Source: JASHUC01 sp035523875
GTDB taxonomy: Bacteria > Pseudomonadota > Gammaproteobacteria > Steroidobacterales > Steroidobacteraceae
DNA: 64,000 bases
Assembly: GCA_035523875.1 (NCBI GenBank)
Contig: DATKPY010000052.1
Coordinates: 9,716-73,715, forward strand
Direction: 5' to 3'
Below the pieces are notes generated by a model. The model had not been told where the DNA came from and ran no database searches. It was given only the letters and a program-made list of their open reading frames with translations. The position numbers were made by a program, and so were the translations under genes. Of this stretch, positions 26,269 through 35,092 are shown one piece after another; position 1 is the stretch's first letter, and every line of letters starts with the position of its first letter.

Positions 26269-28679
26269 AGAGTTCCGCGAGAGCTGTGGTCATCGGCGGC
26301 GGCGTCGTCGGCGCGAGCGTGCTCTATCACCTCGCCAAGATCGGCTGGCGCGACGTGCTGCTGGTGGAGAAGAGCGAGCTCACCGCAGGCTCGACCTGGC
26401 ACGCCGCGGGCGGCATGCACACGTTCAATGGCGAGGCCAACATCTCGCGGCTGCAGAAATACACGATCGATCTGTACCGCGAGATCGAGGCGCTCTCCGG
26501 GCAGTCCTGCGGCCTGCACCCGAACGGCGGGCTGATGCTCGCGGCAACCCCCGGCGAGCTCGACAGCTTGAGGCTCATCTGCTCGCGCGCGCGCTACCTC
26601 GGCATGCAGACGGAGATGATCTCCCTCGATGAGGCGCGCGAATTCAATCCGCTGATCGATACCCGCCATTTCATCGGCGCGCTGTGGCGCGCCGACGGCG
26701 GCCACTGCGACCCCTCGGGGACCACGCACGCCTATGCCAAGGCGGCCCGCCAGCTCGGCGCGACGGTCGAGCGCTTCACGCGCGTGCTCGCGCTCCAGCC
26801 GCGCCGCGACGGCACCTGGGAGGTGGTCACGGATAAAGGCACCGTGCACGCCGAGCACGTCGTCAACTGCGCGGGCCTGTGGGCGCGGGAGATCGGACGC
26901 TTGGTCGGCATCGAGCTGCCAGTGCTCGCCATGGAGCATCACTATCTGGTGACGGAGGACATCCCGGAGCTCGCCGGCCGCGACCAGGAGATCGTCAACA
27001 CCACCGATTACGCCGGGGAGATCTACATGCGCCAGGAGCGGGGCGGTGCGCTCATCGGCACCTACGAGCCGCACGGAGTCGTGTGGTCGCCGGTGAGGAC
27101 CCCCGATGATTTCTCGATGCAGCTGCTCGCGGAGGATTTCGAGCGGCTCGCCCCGTATTTCGAGGTGGGCTTCGAGCACTTCCCGGCGCTCGGCCGCGTC
27201 GGAATCAAGAAGGCGATCAACGGGCCGTTCACGTTCGCCCCCGACGGCAACCCGCTCGTCGGGCCCGTCAGGGGACTCAAGAATTTCTGGGTCGCCTGCG
27301 CGGTCATGGCCGGGTTCAGCCAGGGCGGGGGCATCGGTCTCGTGCTCTCGCGCTGGATGGCGGAGAACGATCCCGGGCAGGACATCCTCTCGATGGATGT
27401 CACGCGGTTCGGTGCGTTCGCAACGCCCAAGTACACCTCGATCAAGGTGCCGGAGAACTACTCCCGGCGCTTTCGCCTCGCCTATCCGAACGAGGAGTTG
27501 CCCGCGGCGCGGCCGGTGCGGCGCTCGCCGGTCTACGACAAGCTCAGAGCCGCCGGCGCCGTCATGGGCGCGAACTTCGCGCTCGAGCACGCGCTCTGGT
27601 TCGCCCCGCCCGGCGTCGCGCCGCAGGAAACGCCGACTTACCGGCGCTCGGAGGCCTTCCCGTTCGTGCGCGCCGAGTGTCAGGCGGTTCGCGGCCGCGT
27701 CGGCATCTACGAGACGACCAACTACGGCAAGTACGAGGTCGTCGGCCGCGGCGCCCGCGCCTGGCTCGACCGCGTGTTTGCCTCGCGCATCCCTGCGCCG
27801 GGGCGCCTGCGACTCGCCCCGATGCTCAATCCCGCCGGGCGGATCGTCGGGGACCTCTCGATCTCCTGTCTCGCCCACGACCGGTTCCTCATCATCGGCT
27901 CCGGGTTTGCCGAGGAGTTCCACCTGCGCTGGTTCTGGGCGAGCGAGCCGCCAGCGGACGTCTTCGTGCGCAGCGCCGCCTCGACGCTCACCGGGTTCTC
28001 GCTCGCCGGACCGCGAGCCCGCGAGCTTCTCGCGCCGCTCACGCGCACCGATCTCTCGGCCTCGGCCTTCAAACTCTTCGAGGTGCGCGAGACCCCGATC
28101 GGGTATGCGCCGGCCATCCTCACCCGCTCCGGATTCACCGGCGAGCTCGGCTACGAGATCTGGACGACCCCCGACTATTGCGCCTCGCTCTACGAGGATC
28201 TGTGGGAGGCCGGTCGCGAGCTCGGTCTCGCGCACTTCGGCGGCCGCGCGCTCTCCTCGCTGCGCCTGGAGAAGGGCTACGGCTCGTTCAACAAGGATTT
28301 TCGTCCCGATTACACGGTCGCCGAGACCGGACTCGATCGCTTCGTCGATTTCGACAAGCCCGAGTTCACCGGCCGGGCGGCCGCGCTCGCCGAGCGCGCG
28401 GCCGGGCCGAAGCGCCGCTTCGTGATCCTGGAGGTTCTCGATGCGGACGCGGAGGCGATCGGGTACGAATCGATCCTGAAGGACGGGACGCCCGTAGGCT
28501 ATGTCACCTCCGGTGCCTACGGCCACTGCATCGGCAAGAGCCTCGCCGCCGGCTACCTGCCCGCGCAACTGGCGCGCGACGGGGAGCGCTTCGAGATCGA
28601 CATCCTGGGCGAGCTGCGCAGCGCCATCGTCCGTCGCGAGCCGCTCTACGACCCCGGCAGTGCCAAGCTCAGGAGTTGA
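26265..28679 (+). CDS. Dimethylglycine/sarcosine dehydrogenase-like FAD protein with GcvT domain (copy 1)
   Basis: An 804-residue fusion. The N-terminal DAO flavoprotein domain (VVIGGGVVGASVLYHL) is followed by an FAO_M linker and a C-terminal GcvT/GcvT_C folate-binding half (ARELLAPLTR, FTGELGYEIW, GALSSLRLEKGYG-type positions). His46 in GSTWHAAGG is the residue that covalently binds FAD in dimethylglycine and sarcosine dehydrogenases. The likely reaction is oxidative N-demethylation of dimethylglycine or a related amine, with formaldehyde captured on tetrahydrofolate. The ATG overlaps the soxG stop by 4 bases. Two paralogues lie at 29.8 and 45.7 kb; this copy and the 29.8 kb copy are nearly equal in length (804 and 803) and share most motifs. 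Confidence 0.85.
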   Translation: MKSSARAVVIGGGVVGASVLYHLAKIGWRDVLLVEKSELTAGSTWHAAGGMHTFNGEANISRLQKYTIDLYREIEALSGQSCGLHPNGGLMLAATPGELDSLRLICSRARYLGMQTEMISLDEAREFNPLIDTRHFIGALWRADGGHCDPSGTTHAYAKAARQLGATVERFTRVLALQPRRDGTWEVVTDKGTVHAEHVVNCAGLWAREIGRLVGIELPVLAMEHHYLVTEDIPELAGRDQEIVNTTDYAGEIYMRQERGGALIGTYEPHGVVWSPVRTPDDFSMQLLAEDFERLAPYFEVGFEHFPALGRVGIKKAINGPFTFAPDGNPLVGPVRGLKNFWVACAVMAGFSQGGGIGLVLSRWMAENDPGQDILSMDVTRFGAFATPKYTSIKVPENYSRRFRLAYPNEELPAARPVRRSPVYDKLRAAGAVMGANFALEHALWFAPPGVAPQETPTYRRSEAFPFVRAECQAVRGRVGIYETTNYGKYEVVGRGARAWLDRVFASRIPAPGRLRLAPMLNPAGRIVGDLSISCLAHDRFLIIGSGFAEEFHLRWFWASEPPADVFVRSAASTLTGFSLAGPRARELLAPLTRTDLSASAFKLFEVRETPIGYAPAILTRSGFTGELGYEIWTTPDYCASLYEDLWEAGRELGLAHFGGRALSSLRLEKGYGSFNKDFRPDYTVAETGLDRFVDFDKPEFTGRAAALAERAAGPKRRFVILEVLDADAEAIGYESILKDGTPVGYVTSGAYGHCIGKSLAAGYLPAQLARDGERFEIDILGELRSAIVRREPLYDPGSAKLRS

Positions 28680-28773
28680 GCGCAGGGGTGCGCCCACGCG
28701 TGCACCTTGGCGCAGAAATTGGCTAGCGGCATCCAAAAAAAGCATTGGAGTCCGGGGGATCATTGGCGCGACG

Positions 28774-28790
28774 CTTCGCTCCGAGCGAAG
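28774..28790. promoter_or_regulatory. Inverted repeat upstream of LysR gene
   Basis: A perfect 7-base inverted repeat (CTTCGCT, 3-base spacer, AGCGAAG) lies in the 151-base gap between the first DMGDH-like gene and the LysR gene. An A-rich tract of seven A's precedes it near 28735. The gap probably holds the LysR promoter and its own operator, or a weak terminator for the sox operon; no T tract follows the stem, so a simple intrinsic terminator is not supported. Confidence 0.35.
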
Positions 28791-28830
28791 ATCGCAGCGC
28801 TCCGTCCACAGCCCCTCGGAGAGGCAATCC

Positions 28831-29799
28831 ATGAGCAAACGATCGATCGACCGGCGCTGGCTGCCGCTCAATGCGCTGCGTGCGTTCGAGGGCGTCGCCA
28901 AGCACGGAAGCTTCACCGCGGCTGCGAACGCGCTGCTCATCTCGCAGAGCGCGCTCTCGCGGCACGTGCTCGCGCTCGAGCGGCTGACCGGCGTGCAGCT
29001 GTTCGAGCGCCGCCCACACGCGCTCACCCTCACCAAGGCGGGCCAGCACCTGCTGCCCGCGGTCGCCAAGTCCTTCGACCGCCTGGAGTACGCGCTCGAC
29101 GACATCCGCAACGAAGGGGCGCCCGCTCAGCGCACCCTGCGGGTGCAGATGCCGCCGAGCTTCGCGGCGCAGCTCGCGGTGCCGATCCTGCGCGACTTTC
29201 GCCGCGCGAGCACCGACGTCGACATCGATCTCGTGAGTCCGTACGGAGTCGGTCCGCCGCTCGGGGATGTGGATGTGGCCGTCGTCTACTCGAAGCCGAC
29301 CGTGACCGATCTCGTCACCGATCTGCTGTGGCCGGTGAGGGTGAGCATACTCTGCCATCCGAACGTCGCCGCGGCGCACCGGGGCGCGGAGCTCGCCCAA
29401 TTCATCGAGCGCAACGAGATCGTGCACGTGCGCATCGCCGATCTGCCCCGTCACCACACTTGGTCGGAATTCGCGCGCACGGCCGGTCTCAAAGCCCTCG
29501 ACGTCGAGCGTGGGTTGGTGTTCGACACGGCCGTGCTCGCGGCACAGTACGCGATGAGCGGCGCGGGGCTCGCGCTCGTCGACACGAATCTCTTTGCGGA
29601 GGAGATCCGCGAGGGGCGCTTGGTGCGGCCCTTCGACGTGACGCTCGACGACGGCTACGGCTACTACCTCATCACGCAACCCGAGGGGCTCGGCGACACT
29701 GCGATATCGCTGTTCCGCTCGTGGCTGATCGAGCGCTTCGGCCGCGGCGGCGCGGCGGCGAGCGGAGCGGCACTGAAGCTCGCGGTGTCGAACGAATGA
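28831..29799 (+). CDS. LysR-family regulator, GcvA-like
   Basis: A 322-residue LysR protein. The N-terminal winged helix-turn-helix (LPLNALRAFEGVAKHGSFTAAANALLISQSALSRHV) follows the pattern of the GcvA group, which controls glycine-cleavage genes and various amine and lactamase genes. The C-terminal part is a periplasmic-binding-like effector domain. The ATG at 28831 has an AGAGG-like ribosome site eight bases upstream. It is inserted between two DMGDH-like paralogues, and its stop overlaps the start of the second by 4 bases. It most likely controls one-carbon and glycine release from these operons; the inducer is unknown. Confidence 0.85.
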   Translation: MSKRSIDRRWLPLNALRAFEGVAKHGSFTAAANALLISQSALSRHVLALERLTGVQLFERRPHALTLTKAGQHLLPAVAKSFDRLEYALDDIRNEGAPAQRTLRVQMPPSFAAQLAVPILRDFRRASTDVDIDLVSPYGVGPPLGDVDVAVVYSKPTVTDLVTDLLWPVRVSILCHPNVAAAHRGAELAQFIERNEIVHVRIADLPRHHTWSEFARTAGLKALDVERGLVFDTAVLAAQYAMSGAGLALVDTNLFAEEIREGRLVRPFDVTLDDGYGYYLITQPEGLGDTAISLFRSWLIERFGRGGAAASGAALKLAVSNE

Positions 29800-32207
29800 A
29801 GAGCGCGGTGCGCGCGGTCGTGATCGGCGGCGGCGTGGTCGGCGCGAGCGTGCTGTATCACCTCACCAAAGCCGGATGGCGGGATGTGCAGCTGATCGAG
29901 CGCGAGGAGCTCACATGCGGCTCGACGTGGCATGCGGCCGGGGGCATGCACACCGTCAACGGCGACCCGAACGTCGCGAAGCTCCAGCAGTACACGATCA
30001 GCCTCTATCAGGAGATCGAGCGGATCTCCGGCCAATCCTGCGGTGTGCACGTGACCGGCGGCATCATGCTCGCCGGCACGCGCGAGCGGCTCGACTGGCT
30101 CAGGATGGCGAAGGCGCGCGGGCGCTACCTCGGCATGGAGCTCGAGCTCATCTCGGTGGAGGAGGCCCAGAGGCTCTTCCCGCTCATGGACAAGAAGCAC
30201 TTCGTCGGGGCCATGTACGACCCGATCGAGGGTCACGTCGACCCGTATGGGGTGACGCATGCCTACGCGAAGGCGGCGCAGATCGCCGGGGCCGAGGTGG
30301 TCCGCCGCACGCGCGTCGTCGATCTCAAGCAGCGGGGCGATGGCACCTGGGACGTGATCACCGATCACGGCACCGTCCACGCCGAGCACGTGGTCAATGC
30401 CGCGGGCCTCTGGGCGCGCGAGGTCGGCCGCATGGTCGGCATCGAGCTGCCGATTCTCGCAATGGAGCATCAGTATCTCATCACCGAGAGGATTCCTGCG
30501 CTCGAGGGACAGAAGGAGCAGCTGCACTGCATCGACTTCGAGGGCGAGATCTACCTGCGCGAGGAGCGTGGGGCGATGCTGATGGGCACGTACGAGCGCG
30601 CCGGGGTCCCGTGGTCGCCGCTCGTGACCCCGTGGGACTTCGGCCAGAATCTGCTCCCGAACGATCTCGAGCGGATCGCCCCGAGCCTCGAGGTGGGTTT
30701 CCGGCACTTCCCGGCGCTCGAGGATGCCGGCATTCGCAAGGTGGTCAATGGACCGTTCACCTTCGCTCCGGACGGCAACCCCGTCGTCGGACCGGTGCGC
30801 GCGCTCGACAACTTCTGGGTCGCCTGCGGGGTGATGGCCGGATTCAGCCAGGGTGGCGGCGTCGGCCTCGCGCTCTCGCAATGGATGGTCGAGGGCGACC
30901 CGGGCGCGGACGTGTGGGCGATGGACGTCGCCCGCTTCGGGCCGTGGGCGACGCTCGCGTACACGAGCGCCAAGGTGCGGGAGAACTACTCGCGCCGCTT
31001 CCGCATCCGCTTTCCGAACGAGGAGTTGAGCGCGGCGCGTCCGTTGCGCACGACGGCGGTCTACGAGCGGCTCGGGGCCGCCCATGCGGTGTTCGGCGAG
31101 TACTGTGCGCTCGAGCATCCGCTGTGGTTCGCCCCGAGCGCCCCCGAAGCGCGCGAGGAGGTGACCTTTCGCCGCTCGAACGCGCATCCGCACGTCGCGG
31201 CCGAATGCAAGGCGGTCGAGCAGTCCGTGGGACTCATCGAGACCTCGAATTACGGCAAGTTCGAGGTGACCGGGCCGGGCGCGGTCGAATGGCTCTCCGG
31301 GCTCATGGCGAACACAGTGCCCGAGGTCGGCCGCATCGCGCTCACGCCGATGCTCAACGAGCGCGGCAAGCTCATCGGGGACTTCACAATCTGCCGCCCC
31401 TCGGCGGAGCGCGTGCTCCTCATCGGCACCTACGCCGCCGAGTCGTACTACCTGCGCTGGTTCGAGCGCCACGCGCCGCGCAGCGGCGTCTCCGTGCGCG
31501 CGTGCGCACTCGAGTATGTGGGGCTCGCCGTCGCGGGCCCCAATTCCCGAGCGCTGCTCGCGGGGCTGGTGCGCGCGGATCTCTCGACGGCCGCATTCCC
31601 GTTCCTGTCGTTCCGGAGCATGGACGTGGGCATGATCCCGGCGCTCATCGGGCGCATCTCCTTCACCGGCGAGCTCGGCTACGAGATCTGGGTGGGGAGC
31701 GAGTACCAGCGCGCGCTCTACGACTTGCTGGTCGCGGCCGGGCGCGAGCATGGGCTCAAGCTCTTCGGCGCTCGCGCATTGAATTCGCTGCGGATCGAGA
31801 AGAGCTACGGCAACTGGACGCGCGAGTACCGGCCGATCTACGGGCCCTACGAGGCGGGTCTCGGGCGCTTCGTGGATCTCAAGAAGCCCGCCTTCGTCGG
31901 CCGCGCGGCGGCGCTCGCCGAAAAGGAGCGCGGTGGGACGCTGCGCCTGGTTGCGTTCGCAGTGGATGCGCTCGATGCGGATGCGATCGGCGATGAGCCG
32001 ATCTGGCACGCCGGCAAGGCGGTCGGGTGGGTCACCTCCGGAGCGTACGGCCACCGCACGCAGCGCTCGCTCGCGCTTGGGTTCGTGCCGGGCGAGCTCG
32101 CCCGTGAAACGGAGGGGTTCGAGATCGAGATCATCGGGGAGCGCCGCCCGGCGCACCGCCTCGCGAGGCCGGCGTACGACCCCGACGGCCGGCGCATGCG
32201 TTCCTGA
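29796..32207 (+). CDS. Dimethylglycine/sarcosine dehydrogenase-like FAD protein with GcvT domain (copy 2)
   Basis: An 803-residue DAO-FAO_M-GcvT fusion, closely similar in every domain to the gene at 26.3 kb: the same first residues (MKS..RAVVIGGGVVGASVLYHL), the flavinylation His46 in CGSTWHAAGG, then MEHQYLITERIP, FTFAPDGNPVVGP and MAGFSQGGG. The C-terminal folate-binding part ends with FTGELGYEIW and a VTSGAYGHRT block. The start overlaps the LysR stop by 4 bases, an uncommon coupling of a regulator to an enzyme gene. Likely substrates are dimethylglycine, sarcosine or another N-methyl amino acid; duplication beside a BHMT-like gene suggests specialisation. Confidence 0.85.
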   Translation: MKSAVRAVVIGGGVVGASVLYHLTKAGWRDVQLIEREELTCGSTWHAAGGMHTVNGDPNVAKLQQYTISLYQEIERISGQSCGVHVTGGIMLAGTRERLDWLRMAKARGRYLGMELELISVEEAQRLFPLMDKKHFVGAMYDPIEGHVDPYGVTHAYAKAAQIAGAEVVRRTRVVDLKQRGDGTWDVITDHGTVHAEHVVNAAGLWAREVGRMVGIELPILAMEHQYLITERIPALEGQKEQLHCIDFEGEIYLREERGAMLMGTYERAGVPWSPLVTPWDFGQNLLPNDLERIAPSLEVGFRHFPALEDAGIRKVVNGPFTFAPDGNPVVGPVRALDNFWVACGVMAGFSQGGGVGLALSQWMVEGDPGADVWAMDVARFGPWATLAYTSAKVRENYSRRFRIRFPNEELSAARPLRTTAVYERLGAAHAVFGEYCALEHPLWFAPSAPEAREEVTFRRSNAHPHVAAECKAVEQSVGLIETSNYGKFEVTGPGAVEWLSGLMANTVPEVGRIALTPMLNERGKLIGDFTICRPSAERVLLIGTYAAESYYLRWFERHAPRSGVSVRACALEYVGLAVAGPNSRALLAGLVRADLSTAAFPFLSFRSMDVGMIPALIGRISFTGELGYEIWVGSEYQRALYDLLVAAGREHGLKLFGARALNSLRIEKSYGNWTREYRPIYGPYEAGLGRFVDLKKPAFVGRAAALAEKERGGTLRLVAFAVDALDADAIGDEPIWHAGKAVGWVTSGAYGHRTQRSLALGFVPGELARETEGFEIEIIGERRPAHRLARPAYDPDGRRMRS

Positions 32208-32260
32208 GCGAGGTGCGCTCGTGCGCCTCGCTCGATGTCGTTCACCATCGGAGAGTGTCC

Positions 32261-33349
32261 ATGACGAAGTCGATCCCGGCAACCCGCGCGCGCAAGCGCG
32301 CCACGTCCTCCGCGGCCCGCGAGCCGGGACTCATGCGCCGGCTCGCCGCCGGCCCGGTGATCTGCGCCGAGGGTTACGTCTTCGAGCTCGAGCGGCGCGG
32401 GTATCTGCAGGCGGGCGCGTTCGTTCCGGTGGTGCTCACCGAGCATCCGGAGGTCGTCGAGCAGCTGCACATGGACTTCGTGCATGCCGGCTCCGACGTG
32501 AGTCTCGCGCTCACCTACTACGTGCACCGCGAGAAGCTGCGGGTCATCGGCCGGGAGAAGGACTTGGTCGCGATGAATCGCATCGCGCTCACGATCGCCA
32601 AGCGGGTCGCGCGCCGCACTGGAACGCTGTTCGCGGGCGACATCTGCAACACCAACATCTACGACCCGAACGACAAGAAGGCGCTGAAGGAGGTCGAGCG
32701 CATCTTCGCCGAGCAGGTTGAATGGGCATCCGCAGCCGGTGTCGATTTCATCGTTGCCGAGACCTTCTCCTGGGGTGGGGAGGCGCTGCTCGCGCTCGAG
32801 GCCATTCGCAAGTACTCGAAGGTGCCGGCGGTCGTCACTTTCTCGGTTCACCGCGAGGAATCGGTGCGTGAGGGCTGGAGCCCCGTGGAGACCTGCCGAC
32901 GGCTCGAGGACGCCGGTGCGGCGGTGGTGGGACTGAATTGTCACCGCGGGCCGGCGACCATGATGCCGATCTTGAGAAAGATCCGGCGCGCGGTGCGGTG
33001 CGAGGTGGCGGCGGTGCCCGTGCCCTACCGCACGACACGCAGGCAGCCCTCGTTCATGTCGCTCACCGATCCGTGCTGCGGCAACGAGCGGGCTTTCCCG
33101 GTCGGTCTCGATCCGTTCGTCTGCACCCGCGCGGAGATCGCGGCATTCGGTCGCGAGGCGCTCGAGCTCGGCATCCGCTACCTCGGCATCTGCTGCGGTG
33201 CCGGCCCGCACCACATTCGCGCCCTCGCGGAGGCCGTGGGCCGTCATCCGCAGGCGAGCAGGTACTCGGCCGACATGTCCAAGCACGCGTTCTTCGGCAG
33301 CGACCGGCGCATCAAGGCGGTCCAGACCGAGTATCGAGCGAAGCTCTGA
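32261..33349 (+). CDS. Homocysteine S-methyltransferase family protein (BHMT-like, second copy)
   Basis: A 362-residue homologue of the 8.4 kb gene with about 18 extra basic residues at the N-terminus. The zinc cysteines are Cys227 (VVGLNC) and Cys311-Cys312 (GICCGAG). The ATG at 32261 follows a GGAGAG ribosome site; an in-frame start at 32213 exists but lacks one. It follows a DMGDH-like gene by 53 bases, so betaine demethylation (methyl to homocysteine) and dimethylglycine oxidation would be expressed together. Glycine betaine as donor is the most reasonable reading; other onium donors cannot be excluded. Confidence 0.8.
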   Translation: MTKSIPATRARKRATSSAAREPGLMRRLAAGPVICAEGYVFELERRGYLQAGAFVPVVLTEHPEVVEQLHMDFVHAGSDVSLALTYYVHREKLRVIGREKDLVAMNRIALTIAKRVARRTGTLFAGDICNTNIYDPNDKKALKEVERIFAEQVEWASAAGVDFIVAETFSWGGEALLALEAIRKYSKVPAVVTFSVHREESVREGWSPVETCRRLEDAGAAVVGLNCHRGPATMMPILRKIRRAVRCEVAAVPVPYRTTRRQPSFMSLTDPCCGNERAFPVGLDPFVCTRAEIAAFGREALELGIRYLGICCGAGPHHIRALAEAVGRHPQASRYSADMSKHAFFGSDRRIKAVQTEYRAKL

Positions 33350-33355
33350 GGCGCC

Positions 33356-33361
33356 TATAAT
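33356..33361 (+). promoter_or_regulatory. Possible -10 element of the GlxA/GbdR-like gene
   Basis: A TATAAT hexamer lies about 65 bases before the regulator start at 33427, in otherwise GC-rich DNA. No convincing -35 element is seen at the usual distance, so this is a weak candidate for a sigma-70-type promoter. Confidence 0.3.
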
Positions 33362-33426
33362 CCTCGGCGTGGATGCGGCGATGCCTCGGCTTCGAGCCGC
33401 CGGGGATTGGGCGCCCGCAACGAGGC

Positions 33427-34413
33427 ATGAAAGAGCAATCCGCTCCGCAGCTGCGCGCCACCCGGTACGCATTTCTCACCCTCGAGAACTACTCGATGAT
33501 CGCGCTTTCGAGCGCGGTCGAGCCGCTGCGCATGGCGAACCTCGTGACGGGCCAGCGGGCCTATCACTGGTCGATCGCCACTCTCGATGGGGCCCCGGCG
33601 ATCGCGAGCAACGGCTTGAGCCTCGCGCCTACCGTCGCCCTCGCGGAGCTCAATCGCATCGACATTCTGTTCGTGTGCGGCGGAATCGAAGTGCGCGCCG
33701 CCGTCTCCGGCACCGTTCTCGCCCACCTGCGGCGGGCGGCCGAGCGCGGCACGCCGCTTGGGGCACTCTGCACCGGAGGATACGCGCTCGCGAAGGCGGG
33801 GCTGCTCGACGGCTATCGGGCGACGATCCACTGGGAGAATCTCTCGGCACTGCGCGAGGAGTTTCCGCGGGTCATCATCCGCGACCGGCTGTTCACGATC
33901 GACCGCGACCGCTTCACCTGCTCGGGCGGCATCGCACCGCTCGATCTCATGCTCTCGCTCGTCAAGGAGAAGCTCGGCGCGCGCACCTCGCAACTCATCT
34001 CCGAGCAGTTCATCGTCGAGCGCGTGCGCGACGACCGCGACCGCCAGTATGTGCCCCTGCGTGCGCAGCTCGGCTCGAGCCACGCGAACCTGATCGAGAT
34101 TGCCCAAGTGATGGAGAAGCACGTCGAGGAGCCGTTGCCGCTCGATCAGATCGCCGCGGCTGCAAGTCTGTCGCGCCGCCAGATCGAGCGGCTGTTCAGG
34201 CGCTATCTCGACTGCGCGCCGAAGCAGTACTACCTGCAGGTGCGCCTGAAGCGGGCGCGCGAGCTGCTCACTCAAACCCCGCTCTCGATCATGGAGGTGT
34301 CGGTCGCCTGCGGCTTCCGCTCGGCGCATCACTTCTCGAAGTGCTACCGCGCCTATTACGGCCGACCACCGAGCGCCGAGCGCGACTCGGGGCGCATCGG
34401 GGCGGCGAGGTAG
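33427..34413 (+). CDS. GlxA-family AraC regulator, GbdR-like
   Basis: A 328-residue regulator with an N-terminal DJ-1/PfpI class-I glutamine-amidotransferase-like sensor domain (ENYSMIALSSAVEPLRMAN; nucleophile-elbow-like ALCTGGYALAKAGLLDG) and a C-terminal AraC DNA-binding domain (SLSRRQIERLFRRYL, then VACGFRSAHHFSKCYR). This arrangement and the SxIEPLRMAN-type start resemble GbdR, the glycine betaine/dimethylglycine-responsive activator of Pseudomonas. The ATG at 33427 is preferred over one 18 codons upstream, as the extra residues do not fit the family. It ends convergently with a cupin gene and overlaps it by 58 bases. Confidence 0.8.
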   Translation: MKEQSAPQLRATRYAFLTLENYSMIALSSAVEPLRMANLVTGQRAYHWSIATLDGAPAIASNGLSLAPTVALAELNRIDILFVCGGIEVRAAVSGTVLAHLRRAAERGTPLGALCTGGYALAKAGLLDGYRATIHWENLSALREEFPRVIIRDRLFTIDRDRFTCSGGIAPLDLMLSLVKEKLGARTSQLISEQFIVERVRDDRDRQYVPLRAQLGSSHANLIEIAQVMEKHVEEPLPLDQIAAAASLSRRQIERLFRRYLDCAPKQYYLQVRLKRARELLTQTPLSIMEVSVACGFRSAHHFSKCYRAYYGRPPSAERDSGRIGAAR

Positions 34414-35039
34414 CAGCCGAACTCCTTCGCGAAGTCGACCGACACCCGGGCGTGCACGCGGCTCTGGCGGTCGAGGAGCTCGGCGTGGTCGTCGAACGGC
34501 ACGACCGCTCCGTGCCAGACGTTCGGATGGATGTAAAGGCCACGGCTGCCGTCACACCAGAAGCTCACGAACCGATCCGGCGCGACATCGTCCCCCGGCA
34601 GGGCGAGCGGCACGAGGAAGCTCTCCCCGTGGAGCGGATAGAAAAGCTGACCGCCGTCGGGATGGTAGTTGGCGCGCCAGATGAGCGCGCGGCGGCGCGG
34701 GACCGACGGGGCGTCATTGCGCGCCTCCTCCGGCCAGGTGCTCCAGGCGAAGAGATAGCTGTCCCCGACCGCGTTGTTGCGAGCGTAGAGGGTGTCTCCA
34801 TGCCACCAGAACTCGAACAGACCTTCCGCGATGCCACCCTGGTTGCCCGTGTTCTCATCGATCGCCCGCCAACCTTGCGCCGGCCAGGGGACGATTTCGA
34901 TCGGAAAGGTTCGCGGGGCATCGACGAGGCAACCGTAGCCGGCGAGGCTTGCCGCCGTCGCGGGAACCACCGGCGTCTCGTGCACGCGGCTCACGCCGGT
35001 CGTCGGCACGTAGGCAATTTCGGCGAGGTCGAAGTTCAC
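34356..35039 (-). CDS. Ureidoglycolate lyase-like cupin-fold protein
   Basis: A 227-residue protein whose C-terminal half resembles the ureidoglycolate lyase (AllA) double-stranded beta-helix family, especially YIHPNVWHGAVVPFDD. A long aromatic-rich N-terminal half contains FEFWWHGDTLYARNNAVGDSYLFAWS. It is longer than typical AllA (about 160). It is the last gene of an aldehyde dehydrogenase, enolase-superfamily, MFS operon, 53 bases after the MFS gene. No allantoin genes are nearby, so an activity on another glycolate- or lactone-type compound is more likely than ureide breakdown. Confidence 0.55.
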   Translation of the reverse strand: MNFDLAEIAYVPTTGVSRVHETPVVPATAASLAGYGCLVDAPRTFPIEIVPWPAQGWRAIDENTGNQGGIAEGLFEFWWHGDTLYARNNAVGDSYLFAWSTWPEEARNDAPSVPRRRALIWRANYHPDGGQLFYPLHGESFLVPLALPGDDVAPDRFVSFWCDGSRGLYIHPNVWHGAVVPFDDHAELLDRQSRVHARVSVDFAKEFGCYLAAPMRPESRSALGGRP

Positions 35040-35092
35040 GGGGATTGTGCTCCTCGGTCACGTGTGGGCGAGCTCGATCAGGAGAGGCCGTA

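Noticed and set aside
26103..32282. Very long minus-strand open frames (about 870-1000 codons) opposite the two DMGDH-like genes, and a similar plus-strand frame opposite the copy at 45.8-48.3 kb
   Set aside because: They mirror real genes in GC-rich DNA, where stop codons are rare in antisense frames. Their translations are rich in Arg, Gly and Ala without domain motifs, while the opposite strands encode full, motif-bearing enzymes.
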